From: Pseudomonadota bacterium
Lineage (GTDB): Bacteria > Pseudomonadota > Alphaproteobacteria > Sphingomonadales > Sphingomonadaceae
DNA length: 32,643 nucleotides
Reading direction: 5' to 3'
Assembly (NCBI GenBank): GCA_023445495.1
Contig: JAEXLC010000080.1
Location: forward strand, 1 to 32,643
Positions 23,087 to 30,745 of this stretch are shown one piece after another. The notes below the pieces were generated by a model. That model saw only the letters and a list, made by a program, of their open reading frames with translations, was not told the DNA's origin and searched no databases. The position numbers and the translations under genes were made by a program. The number at the start of each line of letters is the position of its first letter. Positions within the stretch are counted from its first letter, which is position 1.

Positions 23087-23797
23087 ATGATCAAAATCAT
23101 CTGCGTCGATGCCGATGACACGCTGTGGCACAATATGCGCCACTTCAACGCCGCGCTGCAGGCGTTCCAGGCATTGCTCCTGCCATTCGCCGAAGCGTCG
23201 GTGACGCAGGCCGCGCTCGATGAAGCGGAGAACCGGAATCGCCACGCCTATGGCTATGGCGCGAAGGGCTTCACGCTCGCCATGATCGAGACAGCGATGG
23301 AAGTTGCGGGCGATGCCTTCTCCCGCGACCTCGTAGCCCGGATCCTGGATGCCGGGCGGATGCTGCTGACCCATCCTGTCGAGCTGTTCGACGACATCGA
23401 CCACATTCTGCGCGCGCTGAAGGAGCGCGGCGATCTCATCCTGGTGACCAAGGGGGACCTGCTGCACCAGGAAACGAAGCTGGCCGCGTCCGGCCTCGGC
23501 GAGCTTTTCACCGGCGTCGAGATCGTCAGCGACAAGACCGAGCAGACCTTCCAGAGGCTCTTCGCGAAATACGGCGTCGCGCCCGGCGAATGCATCATGG
23601 CGGGCGATTCGATGCGGTCCGATGTCCTGGCGCCGCTCAACGCCGGCGCCTGGGCTGCCTATATTCCCCAGGAGGGCGCCTGGACCCATGAAGTTGCGGA
23701 AGAACCGGCCGAGCACAGCCGCTTCCGGCGGCTTTCGAAGCTGTCCGAACTGATCGGGTGGATAGACGAGATCAATCGAAGCGCCGCGAATGGCTGA
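23087..23797 (+). CDS. HAD-superfamily hydrolase
   Basis: This 236-residue soluble enzyme has all four HAD motifs. Asp8 and Asp10 in DADDT are the nucleophile and acid/base. Thr121 lies in ILVTKGD and Lys150 in VSDKT. Asp174 and Asp179 in GDSMRSDV bind Mg. A helical cap of about 85 residues follows motif I (C1 type). It is most likely a phosphatase or phosphonatase-type hydrolase; the substrate cannot be told from the sequence. GGAG lies nine bases before the ATG. It converges on modC across 24 bases without a clear terminator. Confidence 0.88.
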   Translation: MIKIICVDADDTLWHNMRHFNAALQAFQALLLPFAEASVTQAALDEAENRNRHAYGYGAKGFTLAMIETAMEVAGDAFSRDLVARILDAGRMLLTHPVELFDDIDHILRALKERGDLILVTKGDLLHQETKLAASGLGELFTGVEIVSDKTEQTFQRLFAKYGVAPGECIMAGDSMRSDVLAPLNAGAWAAYIPQEGAWTHEVAEEPAEHSRFRRLSKLSELIGWIDEINRSAANG

Positions 23798-23821
23798 ACG
23801 CTGACGCCAGCACCTGGCACC

Positions 23822-24430
23822 TCATAGCTCGACGATCCGCGTGCCCAGCCGCACCGCCTCGTCCCGGTCGTGCGTCACCATCAGGATCGGCAGCCGGATT
23901 TCATCACGGAGCCGCTCGATCAGCGTCATGATCTCCTCGCGCCGCGCCCGATCGAGCGAGGACAGGGGCTCGTCGAGCAGCAGGAAGCGCGGATCGGAGA
24001 GCAGCGCCCGCCCGATCGCCACGCGCCGCGCCTCGCCGCCCGAGAGCGTGCGCGGCCAGCGGTCGAGCAAGTGCGCGATGCCCAGCAGCGCGATCGTGTC
24101 GTCCACGTCCAGCCCGGCATCGCCGCGTCGGCCATAGAGCAGGTTCGCCCGCACCCGAAGGTGCGGGAACAGCCGCGGCTCCTGAAAGACATAGCCGGCG
24201 CGGCGCTCCGCCACCGGTACGTCGATCCCCGCCGCCGCCTCGAACAGCGTCTCCCCCGCCACCCGCACATGCCCGGCATCGGGCTCGATCAACCCGGCGA
24301 CCATGTTGAGAATGCTCGTCTTGCCGGCGCCCGACGGGCCGAACAGCACGGTAAGCCCCTCCCCCGCCTCGATCCGGCAGGCGATGGTAGCCTCGCCGAG
24401 CCGCTTGATCAGGTCGATATCAAAGGACAT
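23822..24430 (-). CDS. modC: Molybdate ABC transporter ATP-binding protein, short form without Mop domain
   Basis: This 202-residue ABC ATPase is the energising subunit of a molybdate importer. Walker A GPSGAGKT is at 31-38, the Q-loop Gln at 83, the signature LSGGE at 129-133, Walker B LLLDEP at 150-155 and the switch His at 187. All catalytic residues are present. It ends right after the H-loop region at IVEL. Typical ModC has about 350 residues with a C-terminal Mop/TOBE domain that binds molybdate and inhibits transport; here that domain is absent and the stop looks natural. The gene overlaps modB by 11 bases. Molybdate specificity rests on the modA and modB neighbours; tungstate is possible. 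Confidence 0.88.
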   Translation of the reverse strand: MSFDIDLIKRLGEATIACRIEAGEGLTVLFGPSGAGKTSILNMVAGLIEPDAGHVRVAGETLFEAAAGIDVPVAERRAGYVFQEPRLFPHLRVRANLLYGRRGDAGLDVDDTIALLGIAHLLDRWPRTLSGGEARRVAIGRALLSDPRFLLLDEPLSSLDRARREEIMTLIERLRDEIRLPILMVTHDRDEAVRLGTRIVEL

Positions 24431-25106
24431 GTAGCCCCCTGCCCGCGCGGCGCGCGATCAGTTCCGAGGCGAGCAAGGCCACGAGCGAGAGCAGCACCGA
24501 GATGCCCGCCAGCCGCAGCACCATTGCCTCGCCGCCGGGCACCTGCAGCGCGGCATAGATGGCGAGCGGCAGCGTCTGGGTCTCGCCGGGCACGTTCGAC
24601 ACGAAGGTGATCGTCGCGCCGAACTCGCCGAGCGCGCGCGCGAAGCCCAGCACCGTGCCGGCCAGTACGCCTGGCAGGCTGAGCGGCAGCGTCACGCTGG
24701 CGAAAACCCGCCAGCGCCCGGCACCCAGGGTCGCCGCGGCCTGTTCCAGCCGCCGGTCGACCGCTTCGATCGACAGCCGCATCGCCCGCACCATCAGCGG
24801 CAGCGCCATCACGGCGCTCGCAATCGCCGCCCCGGTCCAGCGGAACAGCACCGAGACGCCGAACCAGCTCTCCAGCCAGCTCCCGATCGGCCCGGCGGGC
24901 GCGAAGGCGAGCAGCAGCAGCCAGCCGGTCACCACCGGCGGCACCACCAGGGGCAGATGCACCAGCCCGTCGAGCAGCAGCTTTCCCGGAAACCGCCCAC
25001 GCGCCAGCAACCAGGCCAGCCCGAACGCCACCGGCAGGCAGGCGAGCACCGCCACCCCGCCCACCTTGAGCGACAGCCAGACTATGCCCCAGAGATCAGG
25101 GGTCAC
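24420..25106 (-). CDS. modB: Molybdate ABC transporter permease
   Basis: This 228-residue inner-membrane permease has about five to six helices. The cytoplasmic coupling (EAA-type) loop reads EQAAATLGAGRWRVFASVTLP followed by GVLAGTVLGFARALGEFGATI, with the ALGEFG sequence characteristic of ModB/CysT-type permeases. LPLVVPPVVTGWLLL in the first third is also typical of ModB. Translation starts at GTG 25106; the nearest upstream ATG frame stops at once. The 3' end overlaps modC. The 50-aa membrane protein gene ends 27 bases upstream. Confidence 0.92.
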   Translation of the reverse strand: MTPDLWGIVWLSLKVGGVAVLACLPVAFGLAWLLARGRFPGKLLLDGLVHLPLVVPPVVTGWLLLLAFAPAGPIGSWLESWFGVSVLFRWTGAAIASAVMALPLMVRAMRLSIEAVDRRLEQAAATLGAGRWRVFASVTLPLSLPGVLAGTVLGFARALGEFGATITFVSNVPGETQTLPLAIYAALQVPGGEAMVLRLAGISVLLSLVALLASELIARRAGRGLHVL

Positions 25107-25133
25107 CGGACCAGCTCAGCCATGGCAGGGAAG

Positions 25134-25286
25134 TCAGGCATCCCCGCGCTTCACCGGGAACTTCAGGATGCCGAAGCCGACGGCGAACCCGATCAGCAGG
25201 CCGATCGCCATATTGTCGATCAGCGCGCCCAGTATGATGCCGCCAAACACGCCCATGGCGAACCCGATCGAACCGTTCTTGCGCAT
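25134..25286 (-). CDS. 50-residue glycine-rich membrane protein inside the mod operon
   Basis: This small protein starts at ATG 25286 (MRKNGSIGFAMGVFGGIILG and onward). It has two short hydrophobic stretches, GFAMGVFGGIILGALI and MAIGLLIGFAVGFGIL, separated by DN, and a basic tail KFPVKRGDA. Repeated G-x3-G spacing resembles glycine-zipper hairpins. Codon use is strongly GC at third positions, supporting coding. A frame open from 25343 adds 19 residues that look unlike coding, and a weak GGGGC precedes the chosen ATG. It lies between modA and modB on the same strand. I cannot name a function; it may be a membrane accessory of the transporter or an unrelated insert. Confidence 0.65.
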   Translation of the reverse strand: MRKNGSIGFAMGVFGGIILGALIDNMAIGLLIGFAVGFGILKFPVKRGDA

Positions 25287-25345
25287 CAAATGCCCCAGCA
25301 ATCGGCATCCCTGCCGCGAATGCGATACATAGAGGCGAGGCACCG

Positions 25346-25362
25346 GCCCGGGTCAACCGGGC
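25346..25362 (-). other. Stem-loop between modA and the 50-aa gene
   Basis: GCCCGG (25346-25351) pairs with CCGGGC (25357-25362) around a five-base loop, starting eight bases after the modA stop codon. No U-tract follows, so it may protect the modA 3' end and raise binding-protein yield over the permease rather than stop transcription. Confidence 0.4.
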
Positions 25363-25370
25363 GGCCCGCC

Positions 25371-26141
25371 CTAAAGCGGCCGGAACCCGAAGCGCCGGAA
25401 GATCGCCTTGCCCTCCCCACTCAGCAGGAAACGACGGAAGGGCTCGGCATCCGGGCTGGTCGATGCCTTGAGGCGCGCCAGCGGGTAGCGGATCGGCGGA
25501 TGGCTGCGCTCGGTGAAGATCGCGGCGATCCGGACCTTGTCCGATGCTTGGGCGTCGGTCGCATAGACGATGCCCCGGGAAACGACGCCGCGCTCGACCA
25601 GCGCGAGCGCCGCGCGCACGCTCTCCGCACGCACGAGGTTCGGCTCCGCCGTCGCCCAGGCCTTGCCCCACTCCAGCGCAGCCTTGGCATAGCGCCCCGC
25701 CGGCACGGCATCGGGATCGGCGATCGCCAGCCGCGTCTTCCCCAGTGCCCGGAACTCGTCATAGGGCCGGGCGAGCGGTTCGCTTGCCGGAGCGATAATC
25801 ACCAGCCGATTGGCGAGGAACGGCGCGCGGGTGCCGGGAACGATCAGCCCGCGCTTCTCGATATCGTCCATCCAGGGCTCGTCGGCCGAGGCAAACAGGT
25901 CGGCGACGGCGCCCGCCGCGATCTGCCGGGCCAGCGCCGAGCTGGCCGCGAAGGAGCACACGGGCCGGGCATGGCCCTTGCGCGCCCAGGCATCCGCCGC
26001 GGCGGTCATCGATTCCTGCAGGCTGGCAGCTGCCAGCACCAGCGGCGCCTGTGCCGCCCGCGCGGCGCGCGGGCCGGCCAGCACCGCTGCGCCGATGCCG
26101 GCGAGCAACGCGCGCCGATCGATCCCTGGAGCGTTCGTCAT
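25371..26141 (-). CDS. modA: Molybdate ABC transporter substrate-binding protein
   Basis: This 256-residue periplasmic binding protein has an N-terminal export signal with a twin arginine (DRRALLAGIGAAVLAGPRAARA), possibly Tat-dependent. The mature part matches ModA: VLAAASLQESM at its start, FAASSALARQIAAGAVADLFASADEPWMD with the oxyanion-binding Ser residues, TRLAIADPDAVPAGRYAKAALE, and GIVYATDAQASDKV near the end. The frame is open from 26270, but the signal peptide and AGAGGG place the start at ATG 26141. It is the first mod gene and begins 40 bases after the phytase stop codon on the same strand, so read-through from the phytase is possible. Confidence 0.92.
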   Translation of the reverse strand: MTNAPGIDRRALLAGIGAAVLAGPRAARAAQAPLVLAAASLQESMTAAADAWARKGHARPVCSFAASSALARQIAAGAVADLFASADEPWMDDIEKRGLIVPGTRAPFLANRLVIIAPASEPLARPYDEFRALGKTRLAIADPDAVPAGRYAKAALEWGKAWATAEPNLVRAESVRAALALVERGVVSRGIVYATDAQASDKVRIAAIFTERSHPPIRYPLARLKASTSPDAEPFRRFLLSGEGKAIFRRFGFRPL

Positions 26142-26181
26142 GCCCTCTGCCTGACAGTCGCAGCGCAGGGAGGCAAGGCCC

Positions 26182-27186
26182 TCACTTGAGGCGAAGCGCC
26201 TTGCGGACATCGGCCCAGCGGACCAGCTTGAAATTCTGCGCGGCCGGGGCGTTGTCACCGTCCTGGGCAAGCATCAGTCCGCCCTGGAGGCCAGGACCGA
26301 AACCGGCGGTGGAGACTTCGATGCCGTCGGTCTCGCTGGTCGCACCGAACTTGCCGGCGGTGATCCGGAAGCGTCCGGCATAAGCCAGGTCGGGCAGACG
26401 CCACAGGCCATAGGCGCTGTCGCCCTGGCTGGAGACGACCAGATAGCCGCCCCGCGCCCCTTCCGCGGCAATGGCGACGCCTTCCACGTCGTCGAACAGG
26501 CGCTGCCGGTCGACCGCGATCACCTTCTCGCCAGCGACCGGATCCTTGGGGTTGGCGCCGAAACGCCATACGCCGACATCCTCCTCGCCAACGAACAGCG
26601 TGCCGGTACGATCATCGACGACACAGCCTTCGGACTGGGTGCCGAGCTTCATCGTCCGCACGCGGTCGGCAGTGATCTTGCCGCCCTGGCGCAGGATTTC
26701 CATCTGCGCGATCATGCCGCTCTTGTAGACCACGAACCCGTAAAGCTTGCCGCCGCGCGGCGCGTACATACAGAAGCCATAGGCTTCTCCCGCGCCGGAA
26801 TCGAAACGGCCGATCTCGGTGAGCGTCGCCGCGCCGCTATCCAGCGCATAGAGCGCGATCTTGCCGTTCGCCTTGTCGTTGCGATCGCTGGCGCCGACGA
26901 TCACCTGGCCACCCCAGCTGCGCAGATCGACATTGTTGACCCGGCCGGCAGGCAGGCTCGAGCGGAGCTTGCCCGACAGGTCATAGACGTTGAGCCCCGC
27001 CTTCTTGTCGGTCGCCACGATCAGGCTGCGCTTCGGATCGCGGGCATTTCGCCAGATCGCGGGATCGTCCGCCGCGTCCTCCAGGCTCGCCACCGCCTCG
27101 GTTTCGACGACAGCCTGCACCTGCGCGGTCGGCGCTTCCTGGACGGCAGGCGCGGCCTGGAGCAGCATCAGCGTGGCAAGCAACAT
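26182..27186 (-). CDS. Beta-propeller phytase (3-phytase)
   Basis: This 334-residue exported enzyme would remove phosphate from phytate using calcium. It begins with a short signal peptide (MLLATLMLLQAAPAVQEAPT). The beta-propeller phytase motifs follow in order: DDPAIW (40-45), TDKKAGLNVYDLSGK, EAYGFCMYAPR, SEGCVVDDRTGTLFVGEEDV, DDVEGVAIAA, GYLVVSSQGDSAY, SETDGIEV and MLAQDGDNAP with AAQNFKLVRW. Acidic residues in these blocks are the calcium and phosphate ligands in characterised members. AAGGGGGA is five bases from the ATG. It diverges from hscC and may lead the mod operon. No phosphate transporter or dedicated receptor is adjacent. Confidence 0.92.
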   Translation of the reverse strand: MLLATLMLLQAAPAVQEAPTAQVQAVVETEAVASLEDAADDPAIWRNARDPKRSLIVATDKKAGLNVYDLSGKLRSSLPAGRVNNVDLRSWGGQVIVGASDRNDKANGKIALYALDSGAATLTEIGRFDSGAGEAYGFCMYAPRGGKLYGFVVYKSGMIAQMEILRQGGKITADRVRTMKLGTQSEGCVVDDRTGTLFVGEEDVGVWRFGANPKDPVAGEKVIAVDRQRLFDDVEGVAIAAEGARGGYLVVSSQGDSAYGLWRLPDLAYAGRFRITAGKFGATSETDGIEVSTAGFGPGLQGGLMLAQDGDNAPAAQNFKLVRWADVRKALRLK

Positions 27187-27322
27187 GATATCCCCCTTCG
27201 AATTCGCCCGGGGCCTTATGAAGCGATTGAGACGCCTTGGTTACACTTGATGACCGGGGTGTTGCGACTGGCGCCCGCTGACACCCGCCGATAGGCTGCG
27301 GGTTCAGAGGGGAACGAATCAC

Positions 27323-29026
27323 GTGATCATCGGCATCGATCTTGGCACCACCAACAGTGCCGTCGCGATCTGGCGCGAAGGCGAGTCCGTGCTCGTTCCC
27401 AACGCGATCGGCGACCTGCTGACCCCGTCCGCCGTCTCGGTCGACGACAAGGGCGCGGTGATGATCGGCATGGCGGCGCGCGAGCGCCAGTCCACCCACC
27501 CGCGCGACACGGTCACCGCCTTCAAGCGCTATATGGGTACCCAGCAGACGGTCACGCTGGGCAAGCGCAAGTTCGATTCGGAGGAGCTGTCCGCGCTCGT
27601 CCTGCGCCAGCTCAAGGCCGATGCCGAAGCCTTTACCGGCGAGAAGGTGACCGGCGCGGTCGTCACCGTCCCTGCCTATTTCAACGATCGCCAGCGCAAG
27701 GCCACGCGCCGCGCCGGCGAACTGGCCGGCCTCAAGGTCGAGCGGCTGGTCAACGAGCCCACTGCCGCCGCGCTTGCCTTCGGCATCCAGACGCGCGAGC
27801 AGGAGCCATTCCTGGTCTTCGACCTGGGCGGCGGCACCTTCGACGTGTCGATCGTCGAGGTGTTCGAGGGCGTGGTGGAGGTCCGTGCCTCCTCGGGCGA
27901 CAACCGGCTGGGCGGCGAGGATTTCAACGAACTGCTCGTCCAGCATGTCCGCCCCAAGCTCGATCCGGCCGGCAAGCTCGCCGGCGCCGACCCGGTGGTG
28001 CTGCAGGAACTGCTCCGCGCTGCGGCCGAGCGCACCCGCCGCAAGCTCAGCGATGGCGACGAGGCCGAGTTCGCCATCGTATGGCAGAGCGAACAGTTCG
28101 CGGTGAACGTTACCTCGGCCGATTTCGAGACCGCCGCCGAGCCGCTGCTCAAGCGGCTGCGCGACCCCGTGCTGCGTTCGCTGCGCGATTCCAGCATCCG
28201 GGTGGAAGCGCTGAGCGAGATCGTGCTGGTCGGCGGCTCCACCCGCATGCCGGTGGTCCGCCGCGCGATCACCCGCATGTTCGGCCGTTTCCCCAATGCG
28301 ACCGTGCATCCGGACCATGCCGTCGCGCTCGGCGCCGCGGTCCAGGCCGGACTGCTCGCTCGCTCGGAAGCATTGGAGGAAGTCCGGCTTACCGATGTCT
28401 GCCCCTTCACCCTGGGCGTCGATCATGCCGAGCCCGATGGCCGCGGAGGCTGGCGCACCGGGCTGTTCTCGCCGATCATCGACCGCAACACCGCGATCCC
28501 GGCGAGCCGGGTGAACTATTACAACACCGTCTCGGACAATCAGCGCGAGCTGCGCTTCGGCATCTACCAGGGAGAGGCCCGGGAGGTCTCCGGCAACGTC
28601 AAGCTCGGCGAGGTCCGCGTACCGATCCCGCCCAAGCCCGCCGGCGAGATCGTGGTCGAATGCCGCTTCAGCTACGATACCAGCGGGTTGCTGGAAGTGG
28701 ACGTCAACGTCCCCGGCACCAGCACCAGTCGCAACCTCGTGATCATGGACGATGCCGATCCGCTGACCGACACCCAACTCGCCACGCGCCGGGACGCACT
28801 GGCCGCGCTCAAGCTGCACCCGCGCGAGGAGAGCGAGAACATGGCGGTGCTCGCCCGCGCCGCGCGGTGCTACGAGGGGTTCATCGGCGATCGCCGCGAC
28901 GCTGTCGGCCACTGGATCGGCGCGTTCGAGAATGCGCTGGCGACACAGGATCCGCGCACCATCAAGGAAGCCCGCGCCCGGCTGGTCGAGGCATTGGACG
29001 AGATCGAGGGCGAGCGCTTCCTGTGA
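27323..29026 (+). CDS. hscC: HscC-type Hsp70 chaperone
   Basis: A 567-residue Hsp70 opens with IDLGTTNSAVAIW (from residue 4). The phosphate-2 motif FDLGGGTFDVSI starts at Phe166, and the adenosine motif IVLVGGSTRMPVVRRAI starts at Ile300. A substrate-binding beta domain follows (CPFTLGVDHAEPDGRGGW, NTAIPASRV, ELRFGIYQGE, YDTSGLLEVDV) and a shortened helical tail. Length and features fit HscC (about 556 residues in E. coli) rather than DnaK; it lacks the long lid and the EEVD-like tail. Translation starts at GTG 27323 with AGAGGGGAA upstream. The stop overlaps the start of the J-like gene (GTGA), so the two should be made together. DnaK is presumably encoded elsewhere. Confidence 0.9.
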   Translation: MIIGIDLGTTNSAVAIWREGESVLVPNAIGDLLTPSAVSVDDKGAVMIGMAARERQSTHPRDTVTAFKRYMGTQQTVTLGKRKFDSEELSALVLRQLKADAEAFTGEKVTGAVVTVPAYFNDRQRKATRRAGELAGLKVERLVNEPTAAALAFGIQTREQEPFLVFDLGGGTFDVSIVEVFEGVVEVRASSGDNRLGGEDFNELLVQHVRPKLDPAGKLAGADPVVLQELLRAAAERTRRKLSDGDEAEFAIVWQSEQFAVNVTSADFETAAEPLLKRLRDPVLRSLRDSSIRVEALSEIVLVGGSTRMPVVRRAITRMFGRFPNATVHPDHAVALGAAVQAGLLARSEALEEVRLTDVCPFTLGVDHAEPDGRGGWRTGLFSPIIDRNTAIPASRVNYYNTVSDNQRELRFGIYQGEAREVSGNVKLGEVRVPIPPKPAGEIVVECRFSYDTSGLLEVDVNVPGTSTSRNLVIMDDADPLTDTQLATRRDALAALKLHPREESENMAVLARAARCYEGFIGDRRDAVGHWIGAFENALATQDPRTIKEARARLVEALDEIEGERFL

Positions 29027-30735
29027 GCCGCGGCGGACCGGCCTGGCACACGCTCGGCATCGAGCCCACCGACGATACCCGCGCGATCCGCCGGGCCTAT
29101 GCCGCCAAGCTCAAGGCGATCGACGTCGATCGCGACCCGCAAGCGTTCATCGCACTGCGCGAAGCATTCGAGCAGGCGCAGAACGAAGCGCGCTGGCTGC
29201 ACTATGAGGCGGAGGAAGAAGAGGCCGACGTCGAGGTTGAAGCCGAGACCCAAACCGTCCAGCTCGAAGCCGGTGGCCCCGAACACGCGCCGTCCGAGCC
29301 GGAAGACGAGCCAGACGAATGGGACGACGAATCCGGCGTTGAGATCGATTTCGATGCCTGGGAGCGCGATCCGCTTGCCGCCGAGATCGCCTTCGCCCCG
29401 CCCGCCCCCAATCCCTGGGCGGCGCCCACGCCGGAGGACTTTGACAACCACGCCCACGCGCTGGCCGGCCTGCTGCTCGACGAGCATGCGGAGCAATGGC
29501 CCAGCCCCGAAGAGACCGAGGCGATGCTCGCGCATTGGCAGCGGATCACCCGCGATCCGCGCATGCAGGAAATGTCCTTCTATGCCGACGCGGAGAACTG
29601 GTTCGCCGACCTGATCGCCCGCGCCGTACCCTTCTCGGATCCGCTCGTTGCGCCCGTGGCCGACCATTTCGGCTGGATGAGCACCGCTGGCGAGATCAGC
29701 CAGTCGCCCGCGATCGCCTATGTCGTGCGCCGCCGCCAGTCGCTCGATTTCTTCGATGCGGTCCGCGCGCCGAACCATCCGCTCAATGCCGCGTGGCGCG
29801 AATTGAGCCGCCCGGCCAACGAACATTCCCGCCGCGGCTGGACCAATGGCAAGAAAGTGCGCGAGCTGCTTGCCACCGTGCGCGCCCATTATCCCGAGCT
29901 CGAAGCGAATTTCGACTCCTACCGCGTCGCGCTGTGGGAACCCACCGCCGGCAAGCGCGGCTGGAGCTGGAGCGGCGCGCTCATCGTGTGGTTCCTGATC
30001 GCGGCGCTCCATTTCGCCACCAGCCAGTGCAAGGAGCAGAACCGCTTCGCCCCGATCCCGGGTGTGGAAGCGCCCGCCATCCCCGAGGTCCTGGGCGACC
30101 AGCGAGCGGATATCGATCGCGCACTCCAGGCGCTGTACGAGCGTGATCTCGACATCGCGATGGTCGAGAAAGAGAATCCCGAGCTCTATGTCGCACTGAT
30201 GACGCACTGGAAGGGCGCGTTCCAGCGCAAGGACAACTGGGTCACCTTCACCAACGGCATGATCCCGCTGCTGAATGCGCGCATCCAGGCGGGCCTGCCC
30301 AGCGCGCCCCTGCCGCTGCTGCGCGACTATCACCGGCTCGCGCTCGACCGGGCGCTCGCCTTGCGCGCCGTAAGCCCCGACGTCTGCGCCAATTATTTCG
30401 CCGGCAACGACTATGACGGCAGCAAGCTTCCCAAGACCATGGCGGATCGCAACCGCGCGATCATGGCCAGGATCCTGCTCGCCACCAAGGCTGGGCCGGA
30501 CGGCAAGTCGACGCCGTCGCCGCAACCCTCAGCTGGACGGACCAGGACGTTCAGCGTGCCGGGCTTCATCATGGAGAAGGCAGCCGCCCGCGCGGGGATG
30601 ACGCGCGAGCAGCTTGGCCAGGCGATGCGCTATCAGGGCAGCAACGCCCAGCAATGCAATGGGCGCATCGCCTTCCTGCAGACCGTGCTGGCGGAGCCCG
30701 ACGACAAGGTCGGCAAGCTGCTGCGCACGCTGTAG
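29023..30735 (+). CDS. Membrane-spanning J-like co-chaperone candidate coupled to hscC
   Basis: A 570-residue protein starts at GTG 29023, overlapping the hscC stop. Residues 8-53 resemble a J domain (WHTLGIEPTDDTRAIRRAYA and onward), but the HPD position reads DVD, so the catalytic His and Pro are absent. A very acidic linker (about 61-120) follows, then a block shared with the protein at 12307-13173 (DPRMQEMSFYADAE; YVVRRRQSLDFFDAVRAP; YPELEANFDSYRVALW). A single membrane helix at about 316-333 is preceded by AGKRG, so the N-terminus should be cytoplasmic. The final 236 residues would be periplasmic and hold all three cysteines (336, 455, 545). The frame is open far upstream inside hscC in another phase, which I do not consider coding. 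Confidence 0.87.
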   Translation: MSRGGPAWHTLGIEPTDDTRAIRRAYAAKLKAIDVDRDPQAFIALREAFEQAQNEARWLHYEAEEEEADVEVEAETQTVQLEAGGPEHAPSEPEDEPDEWDDESGVEIDFDAWERDPLAAEIAFAPPAPNPWAAPTPEDFDNHAHALAGLLLDEHAEQWPSPEETEAMLAHWQRITRDPRMQEMSFYADAENWFADLIARAVPFSDPLVAPVADHFGWMSTAGEISQSPAIAYVVRRRQSLDFFDAVRAPNHPLNAAWRELSRPANEHSRRGWTNGKKVRELLATVRAHYPELEANFDSYRVALWEPTAGKRGWSWSGALIVWFLIAALHFATSQCKEQNRFAPIPGVEAPAIPEVLGDQRADIDRALQALYERDLDIAMVEKENPELYVALMTHWKGAFQRKDNWVTFTNGMIPLLNARIQAGLPSAPLPLLRDYHRLALDRALALRAVSPDVCANYFAGNDYDGSKLPKTMADRNRAIMARILLATKAGPDGKSTPSPQPSAGRTRTFSVPGFIMEKAAARAGMTREQLGQAMRYQGSNAQQCNGRIAFLQTVLAEPDDKVGKLLRTL

Positions 30736-30745
30736 CGGACGAGGG

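Noticed and set aside
24559..25332. Plus-strand open frames across modB and the small membrane gene
   Set aside because: They overlap well-supported minus-strand genes and have Ser/Pro/Arg-rich shadow composition.
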